Shown here: positions 25,116 to 34,863 of the stretch, in pieces
Layout of the letters: every line of letters starts with the position of its first letter
Numbering within the stretch: the stretch's first letter is position 1
Origin: Facklamia sp. 7083-14-GEN3
GTDB taxonomy: Bacteria > Bacillota > Bacilli > Lactobacillales > Aerococcaceae
Reading direction: 5' to 3'
Length of the DNA: 64,000 nt
Assembly (NCBI RefSeq): GCF_024742075.1
Contig: NZ_JANSGD010000001.1
Coordinates: forward strand, 310,001-374,000
The notes under the pieces: generated by a model
What the model was told of the DNA's origin: nothing
What the model saw: the letters and a program-made list of their open reading frames with translations, nothing else
Databases searched by the model: none
Made by a program: the position numbers and the translations under genes

Positions 25116-26435
25116 ATGATTCAAAAAATGAAAGGCACCGTTGATATCTTGCCACAGGATAGTTATCGTTGGCAATATGTCGAGGATGTAGCAAGAGATT
25201 TGTTTGATCAATATATGTATCGTGAAATTCGAACACCGTTATTTGAGTCTTATGATTTATTTTCACGTTCAGTTGGTAACACGTCAGATATTGTTTCCAA
25301 AGAAATGTATGACTTTTATGATAAAGGAGAACGACATATTAGTTTGCGACCTGAGGGGACTGCAGGTGTTGTGAGAGCTTATGTTGAAAATAAATTGTTT
25401 GGTCCAGAACACGCACAACCTTTTAAAGTCTATTACTTAGGTCCTTACTTTCGTTATGAACGACCTCAAGCAGGACGCCAAAGACAGTTTAATCAAATGG
25501 GCGTTGAAGTTTTTGGTTCAGACAATCCAGCAACGGATGTGGAAGTTATTAGTTTAGCTTGGCATTTCTTTCAAGAGTTAGGATTAAAAAATATTACTTT
25601 ACAAATTAACTCTTTAGGAAAGCCAGAAGATCGTCAAGCATACCGTCAAGCGCTAATTGCTTATTTCGAGCCGCATATCAATGACTTGAGTGAAGATTCT
25701 AAAAAAAGGCTGCATGACAACCCCCTTCGTGTATTGGATTCAAAAGATCCTAAAGATAAAGCTTTTGTTAAAGAAGCTCCAAGTATTTTAGACTATTTAT
25801 CTAAAGAGAGTAAGGACCATTTTGAACAGGTTCAATCTATGCTCAAGCAACTGGAAATACCTTTTGAAGTTAATGATAAAGTTGTAAGAGGTTTAGATTA
25901 TTATCAAGATACTATTTTCGAATTTGTAGTAGATGATAATCAAATAGGTGCTCAATCAACTGTTTGTGGTGGCGGTCGTTATGATGGACTGGTGCAACAA
26001 ATAGGTGGACCGGATAAGCCTGGCTTTGGTTTTGGTTTAGGAATTGAACGTCTTCTTTTATTAATGGATCAACAAAATATAGAAATTCCAGAATATGAAC
26101 CAGTAGATATTTATGTCTTATGCCGTGATGAATCGGTTAATCAATTGGCAACTGAGCTCGTTCAAAAGGCTAGATATGCTGGATTAATAGCTGAAAGAGA
26201 CTACTTATTTAGAAGTATAAAGTCTCAATTTAAAACAGCCGGAAAATTATCAGCAAAATTAACTATTATGTTGGGTGAGCAAGAAATTGAGTCTGAAAAA
26301 TTAGTAGTCAAAAATCAAGAAAATGGAATTGAGACAGAGATTTCAAAAGAAGATTTATTGTCCGATTTTTATAATATATATCGCCGTTTAACAACTGACA
26401 CCAGTGTAATTGACAAATATTTTAGAGGTGAATAA
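25116..26435 (+). CDS. hisS: Histidyl-tRNA synthetase
   Basis: A class II aminoacyl-tRNA synthetase of 439 residues. Motif 2 is around YYLGPYFRYERPQAGRQRQF (near 110), the histidine-A motif is RGLDYYQDTIFEF (near 257), and motif 3 is GFGFGLGIERLLLLM (near 306); the C-terminal anticodon-binding domain follows. The ATG at 25116 lies after TTTAGGAGGGG. aspS begins 1 base after its stop, so the two are co-translated under the T-box. Confidence 0.96.
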   Translation: MIQKMKGTVDILPQDSYRWQYVEDVARDLFDQYMYREIRTPLFESYDLFSRSVGNTSDIVSKEMYDFYDKGERHISLRPEGTAGVVRAYVENKLFGPEHAQPFKVYYLGPYFRYERPQAGRQRQFNQMGVEVFGSDNPATDVEVISLAWHFFQELGLKNITLQINSLGKPEDRQAYRQALIAYFEPHINDLSEDSKKRLHDNPLRVLDSKDPKDKAFVKEAPSILDYLSKESKDHFEQVQSMLKQLEIPFEVNDKVVRGLDYYQDTIFEFVVDDNQIGAQSTVCGGGRYDGLVQQIGGPDKPGFGFGLGIERLLLLMDQQNIEIPEYEPVDIYVLCRDESVNQLATELVQKARYAGLIAERDYLFRSIKSQFKTAGKLSAKLTIMLGEQEIESEKLVVKNQENGIETEISKEDLLSDFYNIYRRLTTDTSVIDKYFRGE

Positions 26436-26436
26436 A

Positions 26437-28209
26437 ATGACAGAAAGAACCGTTTATTGTGGATTAGTAGATGAACAGTACCTTGGCAAAGAGATTACAT
26501 TAAAAGGCTGGGTACAAAAGAGAAGAGATTTAGGCAGTTTAATTTTTGTTGATTTACGTGATCGTGAAGGCTTTTGCCAAGTTGTTTTTAATGAAGAAAA
26601 ATTATCAAAAGAAGATTTTGACTTAGCCAACAAAATTCGGTCAGAATATATTATTGAAGTGACCGGTGAATTAGCATTAAGAGAAAACAATCAAATGAAT
26701 AAGCAAGTTAAAACAGGTCGATTTGAGCTCTACGCTAATGCTCTAACTATCTATACGAAAGCTAAAACACCCGCCATTTATATTGAAAATGATTTGGATG
26801 TCGATGAAGAAGTTCGCCTAAGAAATCGTATGTTAGACTTGCGTCGCCCTAAAATGCAAGAAAATATTCGTTTACGTCATAAAGTAACGCGAACGATCCG
26901 TAATTATTTAGACCAAAGAGGATTTATTGATGTTGAAACACCCATGTTAACCAAATCCACTCCGGAAGGTGCAAGAGATTATTTAGTACCTACACGTCGT
27001 GAAGGGGGATCCTTCTTTGCTTTACCGCAATCGCCTCAATTATTTAAGCAGCTGCTGATGGGTGCAGGTATGGATCGCTATTATCAAATCGTTAAATGCT
27101 TCAGAGATGAAGATTTACGTGGCGACCGTCAACCAGAATTTACCCAAGTCGATATTGAAACCAGCTTTTTAGGTCAAGAAGATATTCAAGCATATATAGA
27201 AGAAATGTTAAAAGAAGTTGTCAAAGAAACAAGAGGAGTAGAGCTTAAGCAAGCATTCTCAACTATGACTTATGCTCAAGCTATGGAAGAATACGGGACA
27301 GATAAACCAGATATTCGTTTTGACATGAAATTAAAAGACCTTTCTCAATGGGCTGAAAACAGTGAGTTTGGCGTCTTTAAAAATGCTGTTAAAGAGGGTG
27401 GTCAAGTCAAAGCAATCAATCTTAAAGGATTAGCTGATGAATACACACGTAAAACAGCAGATTCCTTATCAGAAGTTGTTAAGCCTTATGGTGCTAAAGG
27501 CTTAGCGTGGATTAAAGTATTAGAGGAAGGTTTTAATGGACCGATTGCTAAATTCTTTACGGACGAAGACCAATCTCAGATTAAAGAGATGCTGGAAGCT
27601 GAAGAGGGAGATATCCTCTTCTTTGTGGCCGATCAAGCCAGTGTAGTTGCCGATTCTTTAGGTGCTTTACGTAATCATTTAGCAAAGAAACATACTTTAT
27701 ATGATGCTGAAGAGTTAGCTTTCTTGTGGGTTACCGATTGGCCATTATTTGAATATGATAAAGAAAGTCATAGATATGTCGCTATGCACCATCCGTTTAC
27801 TGCTCCTCAAAACGATGATGTCGAAGCATTAAAAGCTAATCCAGCAGATGCTAAGGCCAAAGCTTACGACATTGTTTTAAATGGTTATGAAGTGGGAGGC
27901 GGATCTCTAAGAATTTATCAACGTGACATGCAAGATCAAATGTTTGAACTATTAGGATTTACTCCTGAAGAAGCAAAAAATCAATTTGGCTTCTTATTAG
28001 AAGCAATGGATTATGGCTTTCCTCCTCACGGAGGTATCGCTTTAGGATTAGATCGCTTAGTAATGATACTTGCTCAAGAACCTAATATTCGAGAAGTCAT
28101 TGCTTTCCCTAAAAATGGTCGAGGACATGACCTATTAACGGATGCTCCGAGTCATGTTTCGACAGATCAGTTAGATGAACTGTATTTACAATTAAAACCT
28201 AAAAAATAA
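26437..28209 (+). CDS. aspS: Aspartyl-tRNA synthetase
   Basis: A bacterial-type class II synthetase of 590 residues. It has an N-terminal OB-fold anticodon domain (KGWVQKRRDLGSLIFVDLRD), motif 2 FRDEDLRGDRQPEFTQ (near 217), the GAD insertion domain (about 290-410) and motif 3 GIALGLDRLVMIL (near 530). I chose the ATG at 26437; the longer in-frame start overlaps hisS. The bacterial length with the GAD insertion suggests a discriminating or non-discriminating enzyme cannot be told from sequence by eye. Confidence 0.96.
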   Translation: MTERTVYCGLVDEQYLGKEITLKGWVQKRRDLGSLIFVDLRDREGFCQVVFNEEKLSKEDFDLANKIRSEYIIEVTGELALRENNQMNKQVKTGRFELYANALTIYTKAKTPAIYIENDLDVDEEVRLRNRMLDLRRPKMQENIRLRHKVTRTIRNYLDQRGFIDVETPMLTKSTPEGARDYLVPTRREGGSFFALPQSPQLFKQLLMGAGMDRYYQIVKCFRDEDLRGDRQPEFTQVDIETSFLGQEDIQAYIEEMLKEVVKETRGVELKQAFSTMTYAQAMEEYGTDKPDIRFDMKLKDLSQWAENSEFGVFKNAVKEGGQVKAINLKGLADEYTRKTADSLSEVVKPYGAKGLAWIKVLEEGFNGPIAKFFTDEDQSQIKEMLEAEEGDILFFVADQASVVADSLGALRNHLAKKHTLYDAEELAFLWVTDWPLFEYDKESHRYVAMHHPFTAPQNDDVEALKANPADAKAKAYDIVLNGYEVGGGSLRIYQRDMQDQMFELLGFTPEEAKNQFGFLLEAMDYGFPPHGGIALGLDRLVMILAQEPNIREVIAFPKNGRGHDLLTDAPSHVSTDQLDELYLQLKPKK

Positions 28210-28239
28210 CTTCGAAGAAAATCTTGGAATATTTAATTT

Positions 28240-28280
28240 GCCCCCTATCTTTTTTAGCGAAAGACAGGGGTCTTTTCTTA
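28240..28280 (+). terminator. Terminator after aspS
   Basis: CCCCTATCTTT pairs with AAAGACAGGGG with one A-C mismatch; a TCTTTTCTT tail follows. Confidence 0.8.
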
Positions 28281-28289
28281 TTTATATAT

Positions 28290-28305
28290 GTGATGAATTT
28301 CTCAT
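28290..28305 (+). promoter_or_regulatory. Candidate Crp/Fnr-family operator upstream of arcA
   Basis: TGTGA-N6-TCTCA matches the Crp/Fnr-type TGTGA-N6-TCACA palindrome with one mismatch. ArcR/Flp-type activators of arginine deiminase operons bind such sites, and a Crp/Fnr-type regulator is encoded at 36786 close to this operon. It is about 70 bases upstream of the putative -10. Confidence 0.45.
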
Positions 28306-28314
28306 TTTAAATGT

Positions 28315-28329
28315 GAATAATTTAATTCA
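28315..28329 (+). promoter_or_regulatory. ARG-box-like site upstream of arcA
   Basis: TGAAT-N5-ATTCA resembles the ArgR/AhrC box (TGAAT-N4-ATTCA) but the central spacing is one base longer, so it may be a weak or non-functional site. Confidence 0.3.
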
Positions 28330-28347
28330 GTGAAGTGACCAATTTAA

Positions 28348-28361
28348 CGGAAACGTTTTCT
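28348..28361 (+). promoter_or_regulatory. cre site upstream of arcA
   Basis: CGGAAACGTTTTCT matches the cre consensus at 12 of 14 positions. It covers the position of the -35 region of the putative promoter with extended -10 at 28368-28376, consistent with catabolite repression of the arc operon. Confidence 0.65.
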
Positions 28362-28367
28362 TTAGTG

Positions 28368-28376
28368 TGTTACACT
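28368..28376 (+). promoter_or_regulatory. Putative arcA promoter (extended -10)
   Basis: TGTTACACT (TG at 28368-28369, TACACT at 28371-28376). No good -35 hexamer is present, as expected for an activator-dependent promoter. The element overlaps a short palindrome AGTGT-GTT-ACACT (28364-28376). It is 31 bases before the arcA start. Confidence 0.5.
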
Positions 28377-28407
28377 GATGTTAACAAATAATTAAGGAGG
28401 AAATTAA

Positions 28408-29619
28408 ATGTCCCACAGTATTAATGTTAATTCTGAAATTGGTCGTTTGAAGAAAGTTATGCTTCACCGTCCAGGTAAAGAATTAGAAAACTTGATGCCA
28501 GATTATCTTGAGCGTTTATTGTTCGATGATATTCCTTATCTTGAAGCAGCACAAAAAGAACACGATGACTTTGCTAAGTTATTAGAAAGCTTAGGTGTTG
28601 AAGTTCTTTATCTTGAAAAATTAGTAGCTGAAGCAATTGATGCTGAAGGCTTAAAAGAACAATTTGTTGATGAGTGGATGGCTGAAACTGGTTTAGAGCC
28701 AGGTCAAAACTACGATGACGTTAAAAAATATTTGATGGACATGGAAGATACTTATGAAATGGTATTGAAAACCATGGAAGGATTCAAGAAGAGCGAAATT
28801 AAACATGATTCAAATGGTTTCGATGAATTACTTTCTAATTACCCATTCTTAGTCGATCCAATGCCTAACTTATACTTCACCCGTGATCCTTTTGCGACAA
28901 TGGGTAATGGCGTTTCACTAAACCACATGTACTCTGATACTCGTAACCGTGAAACATTATATGGAAAATACATTTTTAACTACCATCCAGAATATAAAGG
29001 AACTGCCCTTTATTATGAACGTGATGAAGATACACGCATCGAAGGTGGCGATGAGTTAGTTTTATCTAAAAACACTCTAGCAGTTGGTATCTCTCAACGT
29101 ACTGATAAGTATTCAATCGAAAAATTAGCACGTAACTTATTTAAAGAGACTGAATTCAAAGAAGTACTAGCATTCTTAATTGATAACAACCGTAAATTCA
29201 TGCACTTAGATACGGTATTTACGATGATTGATTACGATAAATTCACTATTCACCCTGAGATTGAAGGCGAATTAAAGGTCTTTTCAGTAACTCCTGGTGA
29301 AAATGATGAAATCAAAGTAACTAAAAAAGAAGGTCTTTTAGAAGACATCTTAGCAGAAGCTTTAGGTTTAGAAAAAGTTACATTAATCCGTTGCGGTGGC
29401 GATGATATTGTAGCGGGAGCACGTGAACAATGGAACGATGGTGCTAACACCTTAACAGTAGCGCCAGGTGAAGTAATTGTTTACAACCGTAACACTGTAA
29501 CAAATAAATTATTGATTGAAAATGGTATTAAGATTCACCAAATCGAAGGTAGTGAATTAGTACGTGGTCGTGGTGGCCCTCGTTGCATGTCGATGCCATT
29601 TGTTCGCGAAGATATTTAA
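28408..29619 (+). CDS. arcA: Arginine deiminase
   Basis: The first enzyme of the ADI pathway: L-arginine + H2O gives citrulline + NH3, which yields ATP with ArcB and ArcC and neutralises acid. The protein is 403 residues. Active-site residues are visible: FTRDPF (157-162), EGGDE (212-216), HLD (266-268) and the catalytic Cys at about 393 in GPRCMSMPF. The start follows AAGGAGG. Codon use looks high-expression, as in the rest of this operon. It is the first gene of arcA-arcB-arcD-arcT-arcC. Confidence 0.97.
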   Translation: MSHSINVNSEIGRLKKVMLHRPGKELENLMPDYLERLLFDDIPYLEAAQKEHDDFAKLLESLGVEVLYLEKLVAEAIDAEGLKEQFVDEWMAETGLEPGQNYDDVKKYLMDMEDTYEMVLKTMEGFKKSEIKHDSNGFDELLSNYPFLVDPMPNLYFTRDPFATMGNGVSLNHMYSDTRNRETLYGKYIFNYHPEYKGTALYYERDEDTRIEGGDELVLSKNTLAVGISQRTDKYSIEKLARNLFKETEFKEVLAFLIDNNRKFMHLDTVFTMIDYDKFTIHPEIEGELKVFSVTPGENDEIKVTKKEGLLEDILAEALGLEKVTLIRCGGDDIVAGAREQWNDGANTLTVAPGEVIVYNRNTVTNKLLIENGIKIHQIEGSELVRGRGGPRCMSMPFVREDI

Positions 29620-29653
29620 TTTCTCATAAACATACATATATAGGAGGGAATTT

Positions 29654-30655
29654 ATGTTCCAAGGAAGAAACTTTTTAAAAGAAATCGATTTTACTGCCGA
29701 CGAATTAAACTACTTAATTGATTTTTCAATTCACTTAAAAGACTTGAAAAAACGTGGAATTCCACACGAGTATTTAAAAGGACAAAACATCTGTCTATTA
29801 TTTGAAAAAACATCTACTCGTACTAGAGCAGCCTTTACAGTTGCTGCTAATGACTTAGGTGCGGCTCCAGAGTTCCTAGGTGCTAATGATATTCAATTAG
29901 GTAAGAAAGAATCCGTTGAAGATACTGCACGTGTTTTAGGTAGCATGTTTGATGGTATTGAATTCCGTGGTTTCAGCCAAGAAATGGTAGAAGACCTAGG
30001 TAAATATGCCGGAGTTCCAGTATGGAATGGTTTAACCGACGAATGGCACCCAACTCAAATGATTGCTGACTACATGACTTTGAAAGAAAACTTCGGTGAA
30101 TTAAAAGGGAAAAAATTAGTTTACTGTGGTGACGGACGTAACAACGTTGCCAACTCTCTATTCATTACTGGTGCGATTATTGGTGTTAACGTAACAATCG
30201 CTTCTCCAGAAGAATTATTCCCAGATGAAGAATTAGTAGCAAAAGCTCAAGAATATGCTAAAGAATCTGGTGCTAAAATTGAAATTACTTCAGATATTAA
30301 GTCTGCTGTTAAAGATGCTGATGCATTATATACAGATGTTTGGGTATCTATGGGTGAAGAAGATAAGTTCGAAGAGCGTATTAACTTATTAAAACCATAC
30401 CAAATCAATAAAGAATTGACTGACTTAATTGAAGGTGATTATATTATCCTTCACTGTTTACCAGCTTTCCACGATACAAACACTAAGTACGGTAAAGATG
30501 TATTAGATAAATTTGGTATTGGTGAAATGGAAATTACTGACGAAGTGTTCCGTAGTGAGCAAGCACGTCAATTTGAACAAGCTGAAAACCGTATGCACTC
30601 AATTAAAGCGATTATGGCAGTTACTAACGGTAACTTGTTCATTCCTAAAGCTTAA
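29654..30655 (+). CDS. arcB: Catabolic ornithine carbamoyltransferase
   Basis: It converts citrulline + Pi to ornithine + carbamoyl phosphate in the ADI pathway. The 333-residue protein has the carbamoyl-phosphate loop STRTR (54-58), HPTQ (132-135), DVWVSMG (228-234) and HCLPAFH (267-273). The gene lies 34 bases after arcA with AGGAGGG. The neighbours make the catabolic rather than anabolic role clear. A hairpin lies between arcB and arcD and may lower downstream expression. Confidence 0.97.
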   Translation: MFQGRNFLKEIDFTADELNYLIDFSIHLKDLKKRGIPHEYLKGQNICLLFEKTSTRTRAAFTVAANDLGAAPEFLGANDIQLGKKESVEDTARVLGSMFDGIEFRGFSQEMVEDLGKYAGVPVWNGLTDEWHPTQMIADYMTLKENFGELKGKKLVYCGDGRNNVANSLFITGAIIGVNVTIASPEELFPDEELVAKAQEYAKESGAKIEITSDIKSAVKDADALYTDVWVSMGEEDKFEERINLLKPYQINKELTDLIEGDYIILHCLPAFHDTNTKYGKDVLDKFGIGEMEITDEVFRSEQARQFEQAENRMHSIKAIMAVTNGNLFIPKA

Positions 30656-30695
30656 TAAGACTAACATTACCCTATAAAAAGTGAAACGGGGCATG

Positions 30696-30736
30696 AAATC
30701 CGATTGTGGCCATGAACCGCAATCGGATTTTGTTTT
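30696..30736 (+). terminator. Hairpin between arcB and arcD (possible attenuating terminator)
   Basis: An 11-bp inverted repeat (30696-30706 with 30720-30730) with a following TGTTTT. Sitting within the operon, it may stabilise the arcAB message or terminate some transcripts. Confidence 0.65.
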
Positions 30737-30754
30737 AAAAAAGGAGGAAAAATA

Positions 30755-32260
30755 ATGGAAAAACCGAAGAAAAGAAAAATGCTGAATGCATTTACGATTT
30801 TATTTATAATCACTGCCATTATTGGGATCTTAACATGGTTAATTCCATCCGGAGCCTATGATGTAGATTCGGAAGGGAAATTTATTGCAGGAACATACCA
30901 CTTAGTAGATCAAACTCGTCAAGGGTTTTGGGACATATTTGCCGCACCAATTCGTGGTTTTTTAGGAACAGAATCGACTGATGGTGCTGTTCAAGTTTCT
31001 TTATTCGTAATGATTGTTGGTGGATTCTTAGGAGTTGTCACTGAAACAGGAGCAATTGATGCCGGAATTGCATCTACTATTAGAAATAATAAAAATAATG
31101 TCACTGGCCTAATTTGGATTTTAATGGGTATATTTGCTATCGGAGGATCTACTTACGGTATGGCGGAAGAAACAATGGCTTTCTATCCACTCTTAATTCC
31201 ATTAATGGTTGGTATCGGTATGGATGCTTTAGTTGCTGTGGCAGTCATCTTAGTCGGGGCTGGTTTAGGAGTTCTATCTTCAACTGTTAACCCGTTTGCA
31301 ACTACTATTGCTTCCGATATGGCGGGCATTTCGATGGCAGATGGTATGCTGTTACGTGTTATTTTCCTAATTGTCACTTATGTTATCGGAGCGATGTATG
31401 TTTCTCGTTATGCTAAGAAAGTATTAGCTGATAAGAATAACTCTATGATTGCTGACCAAATGGAAGCAGATAAAGAAAAATGGAAAGTTCCAGAAAACAT
31501 GCCGAAAGTAACTGCTAAACAAAAAGGTGTCCTTTGGTTATTTGCTCTTACTTTTGTAATCATGATTCTCTCTCTTATTCCGTGGGAAGATTTAAATGAA
31601 AACTTTACTTTCTTCAGCAAACCTCATGAAATCTTATTAGGAATTCCTGTATTAGGTGATCTAATTGGTCAGTCATTAGATGGTTTACCATTTGGTAGCT
31701 GGTATTTAGTAGAAATTTCAGTTTTATTCTTCTTAATGTCTATTGTTATTGCTGCTTACTATGGTATTAAAGAAGATCGTTTTGTAGAAGTATTTATTGC
31801 TGGTGTTAAAGACTTAATTTCAGTAGCGCTAATTGCTGCAGTCGCTCGTGGGATTCAAGTAGTTATGAACGATGGCCAAATTACCGCTACTGTATTACAT
31901 TGGGGAGAACAAGGATTAGCTAACTTACCAAAAGGTGTCTTTACAGTCTTAACTTATATCTTCTATATCCCAATGTCATTCTTAATTCCATCTACTTCTG
32001 GTTTGGCAGCAGCTACCATGGGTATCATGGCTCCATTAGCCCAATTTGCTGATGTATTAGAAAGTATTGTAGTTACTGCTTTCCAATCAGCTAGTGGTAT
32101 TGTAAACTTAATTACTCCTACTTCTGGTGTCGTTATGGGAGCTTTAGCGATTGCCAATATCGAACTAACAACTTGGTGGAAATTTATGCGTAATTTGATT
32201 ATCATTATCTTTGTAGTGACAATTGTATTACTATTAATTGGAGCTTACTTAGGAATTTAA
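30755..32260 (+). CDS. arcD: Arginine/ornithine antiporter, YfcC/DcuC-superfamily type
   Basis: A 501-residue integral membrane protein with about 12 or 13 hydrophobic segments. It belongs to the YfcC family (SFLVMIVGGFLGVVTETGAI-like region, GGSTYGMAEETMAFYPLL, and an AQFADVLE... C-terminal part), the same family as ArcD of streptococcal arc operons and unlike the APC-family ArcD of Pseudomonas. Position between arcB and arcC supports exchange of arginine for ornithine across the membrane; substrate is inferred from context. Confidence 0.86.
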   Translation: MEKPKKRKMLNAFTILFIITAIIGILTWLIPSGAYDVDSEGKFIAGTYHLVDQTRQGFWDIFAAPIRGFLGTESTDGAVQVSLFVMIVGGFLGVVTETGAIDAGIASTIRNNKNNVTGLIWILMGIFAIGGSTYGMAEETMAFYPLLIPLMVGIGMDALVAVAVILVGAGLGVLSSTVNPFATTIASDMAGISMADGMLLRVIFLIVTYVIGAMYVSRYAKKVLADKNNSMIADQMEADKEKWKVPENMPKVTAKQKGVLWLFALTFVIMILSLIPWEDLNENFTFFSKPHEILLGIPVLGDLIGQSLDGLPFGSWYLVEISVLFFLMSIVIAAYYGIKEDRFVEVFIAGVKDLISVALIAAVARGIQVVMNDGQITATVLHWGEQGLANLPKGVFTVLTYIFYIPMSFLIPSTSGLAAATMGIMAPLAQFADVLESIVVTAFQSASGIVNLITPTSGVVMGALAIANIELTTWWKFMRNLIIIIFVVTIVLLLIGAYLGI

Positions 32261-32272
32261 AGGAGTGTTTTA

Positions 32273-33610
32273 ATGGATTACCAATTAACTAAAAATCATC
32301 AAGAACCAGCTATTGAAACTTTACGCCAATGGATCGCTATTCCATCTGTATTAGATGAAACTGATGCGAAGACTCCATTTGGTCAACCGATTCAAGAAAT
32401 GCTAGAACTTGCTTTAAAAACTTGTCAAGAAATGGGCATGGAAACCTATATTGATCCAGAGGGTTACTATGGTTATGCAGAAATGGGTCAGGGTGAAGAG
32501 TTGTTTGGTGTTCTATGTCACTTAGATGTGGTACCAGCTTTAAACCCAAATGAATGGACAACGCCTCCATTTGAAATGGATATTCGTGATCAAGCATTAT
32601 TTGGTCGTGGGACACAAGATGATAAAGGCCCATCCATTGCTGCCTTATATGCATTGAAAGCTTTGTTAGACCAAGGACATGAGTTGAACAAACGCGTTCG
32701 TTTTATCTTTGGAACAGACGAAGAGAACTTGTGGCGTGGATTAAACCGCTACAATGAAAAAGAAGAGCAAGTAACAATGGGTATTGTTCCTGACTCATCT
32801 TTCCCTTTAACTTATGCTGAAAAAGGCTTACTACAGTTGCACATCACTGGTCCAGGTTCAGATGCTTTTGAAATGGATAATAAAGGAGCCTTAAACGTGG
32901 TGCCTGATAAAGCAGTTTATAAGGGTGATAAGAAGGATGAACTAGTTCAAATTCTTAATGATTTAGGCTATAAACATCAAGTAGACGGTGAAGCTTTAAC
33001 CGTTTTAGGTAAATCAGTTCATTCTAAAGACTCCTTAAAAGGAGACAATGCTTTAACGCATTTGATTGAAGGAATGTCTGAATTATATGACCATCCTGTC
33101 TTAAAATTTGTTAAAGATCATTTTGCTAAAGATGTTAATGGTAAGAGTATCTTTGGTGAGGTTGAAGATGAGGCATCCGGCAGCTTAACGTGTAATATAG
33201 CTAACCTAGAAGTTAATGATAAAGAGTCTAAGTTAGGTATTGATATGCGTATACCGGTAACCGCTGATAAAGACCAATTAGTAAATCAACTTACTAAAGT
33301 AGCTAAAGAGTACAAACTTGAGTATAATGAGTTTGATTATCTAGCTTCTTTATATGTTCCAGTTGACTCTGAGTTAGTAACGACTCTATTAAAAGTGTAT
33401 CGTGACTTAACCGGTGACATGACTGAACCTATCTCCTCTGGTGGTGCTACTTTTGCTCGGACAATGAAAAATTGTGTGGCATTTGGTGCGCTTCAAGAAG
33501 GAGTGGAAGATACAATGCATCAGATAGATGAAAGAATGCCATTAGATAATTTCTATCAAACTATGGAAATTTATGCCCATGCATTGAAAGCTTTAGTTAC
33601 TAAGGCCTAA
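32273..33610 (+). CDS. arcT: M20 family dipeptidase (ArcT of streptococcal-type arc operons)
   Basis: A 445-residue M20/Sapep-type metallopeptidase. Metal and active-site residues are in CHLDVVP (near 82), GTQDDKGPS (near 115) and TDEENLW (near 150). In streptococci this gene, between arcD and arcC, is called arcT; it could release arginine from peptides to feed the pathway. The arcT name is used for an unrelated transaminase in lactobacilli, so only the position and fold are meant here. It starts 12 bases after arcD. Confidence 0.86.
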   Translation: MDYQLTKNHQEPAIETLRQWIAIPSVLDETDAKTPFGQPIQEMLELALKTCQEMGMETYIDPEGYYGYAEMGQGEELFGVLCHLDVVPALNPNEWTTPPFEMDIRDQALFGRGTQDDKGPSIAALYALKALLDQGHELNKRVRFIFGTDEENLWRGLNRYNEKEEQVTMGIVPDSSFPLTYAEKGLLQLHITGPGSDAFEMDNKGALNVVPDKAVYKGDKKDELVQILNDLGYKHQVDGEALTVLGKSVHSKDSLKGDNALTHLIEGMSELYDHPVLKFVKDHFAKDVNGKSIFGEVEDEASGSLTCNIANLEVNDKESKLGIDMRIPVTADKDQLVNQLTKVAKEYKLEYNEFDYLASLYVPVDSELVTTLLKVYRDLTGDMTEPISSGGATFARTMKNCVAFGALQEGVEDTMHQIDERMPLDNFYQTMEIYAHALKALVTKA

Positions 33611-33626
33611 TGAAAGGATTAAATAT

Positions 33627-34568
33627 ATGAAAAAACGTAAAATTGTTGTCGCTTTAGGTGGAAATGCAATTCTCTCTTCCGACCCAAGCGCTCAAGCACA
33701 AAAAGACGCTTTAAAAGAAACAGCTAAGCATCTGGTAAAATTAATTCAAAATGGGGACGAGGTTATCATTACCCATGGAAATGGCCCTCAAGTTGGGAAT
33801 TTATTGCTACAAAATATTGCGGCAGACTCTGAGAAAAACCCAGCTTTCCCATTAGATTCTTTAGTGGCAATGACTGAAGGCTCAATTGGTTATTGGTTAC
33901 AAAATGCCATGCAAAATGAATTAAACAAATTAGGTATCGATAAGCCAGTGGTTAGTTTAGTCACACAAGTCATTGTAGATAAAAACGATCCAGCTTTTGA
34001 AAACTTATCAAAACCAATTGGACCATTCTACAGTGAAGAAGAAGCCAAACAACAAATGGCTGAAACCAATGCAAGTTTTAAAGAAGATGCCGGTCGTGGT
34101 TGGCGTAAAGTTGTTGCTTCACCAAAACCAGTAGCAATTAAAGAAATTGATTCCATTGCTTCCCTAGTAAATGCTGGTAATGTAGTGGTTGCAACTGGTG
34201 GCGGTGGTATCCCAGTACTTGAAGACAATGGCCAATTAGTGGGAGTAGAAGCTGTAATTGATAAAGACTTCGCTTCACAAAAATTAGCCAATGATCTTGG
34301 AGCTGACTTGTTTATCGTTCTAACAGGTGTAGATTATGTCTATGTAAACTACAACAAACCAAATCAAGAAAAATTAGAAAAAGTTTCTATCGAGAGCTTG
34401 AAACAATATATTAAAGAAGAACAATTTGCACCGGGATCGATGTTACCGAAAGTTGAAGCAGCCATTGCTTTCGTTGAAAACACAGATCATGGTAAGGCTG
34501 TTATTACTTCATTAGAAAATCTTCAAGCTTTAATTGAAAATGAATCAGGAACCATTATTGAAAAATAA
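33627..34568 (+). CDS. arcC: Carbamate kinase
   Basis: The ATP-forming last step of the ADI pathway: carbamoyl phosphate + ADP gives ATP, CO2 and NH3. The 313-residue amino-acid-kinase-fold protein has VVALGGNAIL at the start, THGNGPQVGN (near 51) and the GGGGIPV segment (near 193). It ends the arc operon; the argS T-box promoter starts 4 bases after its stop and I see no terminator hairpin in between. Confidence 0.96.
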   Translation: MKKRKIVVALGGNAILSSDPSAQAQKDALKETAKHLVKLIQNGDEVIITHGNGPQVGNLLLQNIAADSEKNPAFPLDSLVAMTEGSIGYWLQNAMQNELNKLGIDKPVVSLVTQVIVDKNDPAFENLSKPIGPFYSEEEAKQQMAETNASFKEDAGRGWRKVVASPKPVAIKEIDSIASLVNAGNVVVATGGGGIPVLEDNGQLVGVEAVIDKDFASQKLANDLGADLFIVLTGVDYVYVNYNKPNQEKLEKVSIESLKQYIKEEQFAPGSMLPKVEAAIAFVENTDHGKAVITSLENLQALIENESGTIIEK

Positions 34569-34572
34569 GAGC

Positions 34573-34601
34573 TTGTCATTTTCTATGAATTAATATACAA
34601 T
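34573..34601 (+). promoter_or_regulatory. argS promoter
   Basis: TTGTCA (34573-34578), 17-base spacer and TACAAT (34596-34601), directly after the arcC stop and before the T-box leader. Confidence 0.75.
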
Positions 34602-34604
34602 GAG

Positions 34605-34845
34605 ACAAAATTAATAATTAAATCTTAAAGAGAGTAGATTATGCGAGACTGAATAGCAAGTCGGGATGATGGGAGCCGGTGAGTCTTAATTAATTGAACC
34701 GCACTTTATTATTTGGGTGAATGAAATCAGTAGTTCATCACGTAGGCAACTGCGTTATCAATTTAAGACCTTAATATTTAAGGTGAATTAGAGTGGTACC
34801 GCGTATAACCATATGCCTCTAGAAGAAATTCTAGAGGTTTTTTTG
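34605..34845 (+). ncRNA. T-box leader controlling argS
   Basis: The T-box core GAGTGGTACCGCG (34790-34802) and the intrinsic terminator (34816-34824 with 34829-34837, then T7) are clear. Upstream are the AGAGTAGA and GGGAGCCGGTGAG stem I elements. The specifier candidate is CGC (Arg) at 34700-34702 in GAACCGCAC. Uncharged tRNA-Arg would permit read-through into argS. Confidence 0.88.
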
Positions 34846-34863
34846 TATAGAAAGGAAGATTAG

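Noticed and set aside
32337-32654. 105-residue minus-strand open frame over arcT
   Set aside because: Antisense to the M20 peptidase; its His/Leu-rich translation reflects codons of the real gene.
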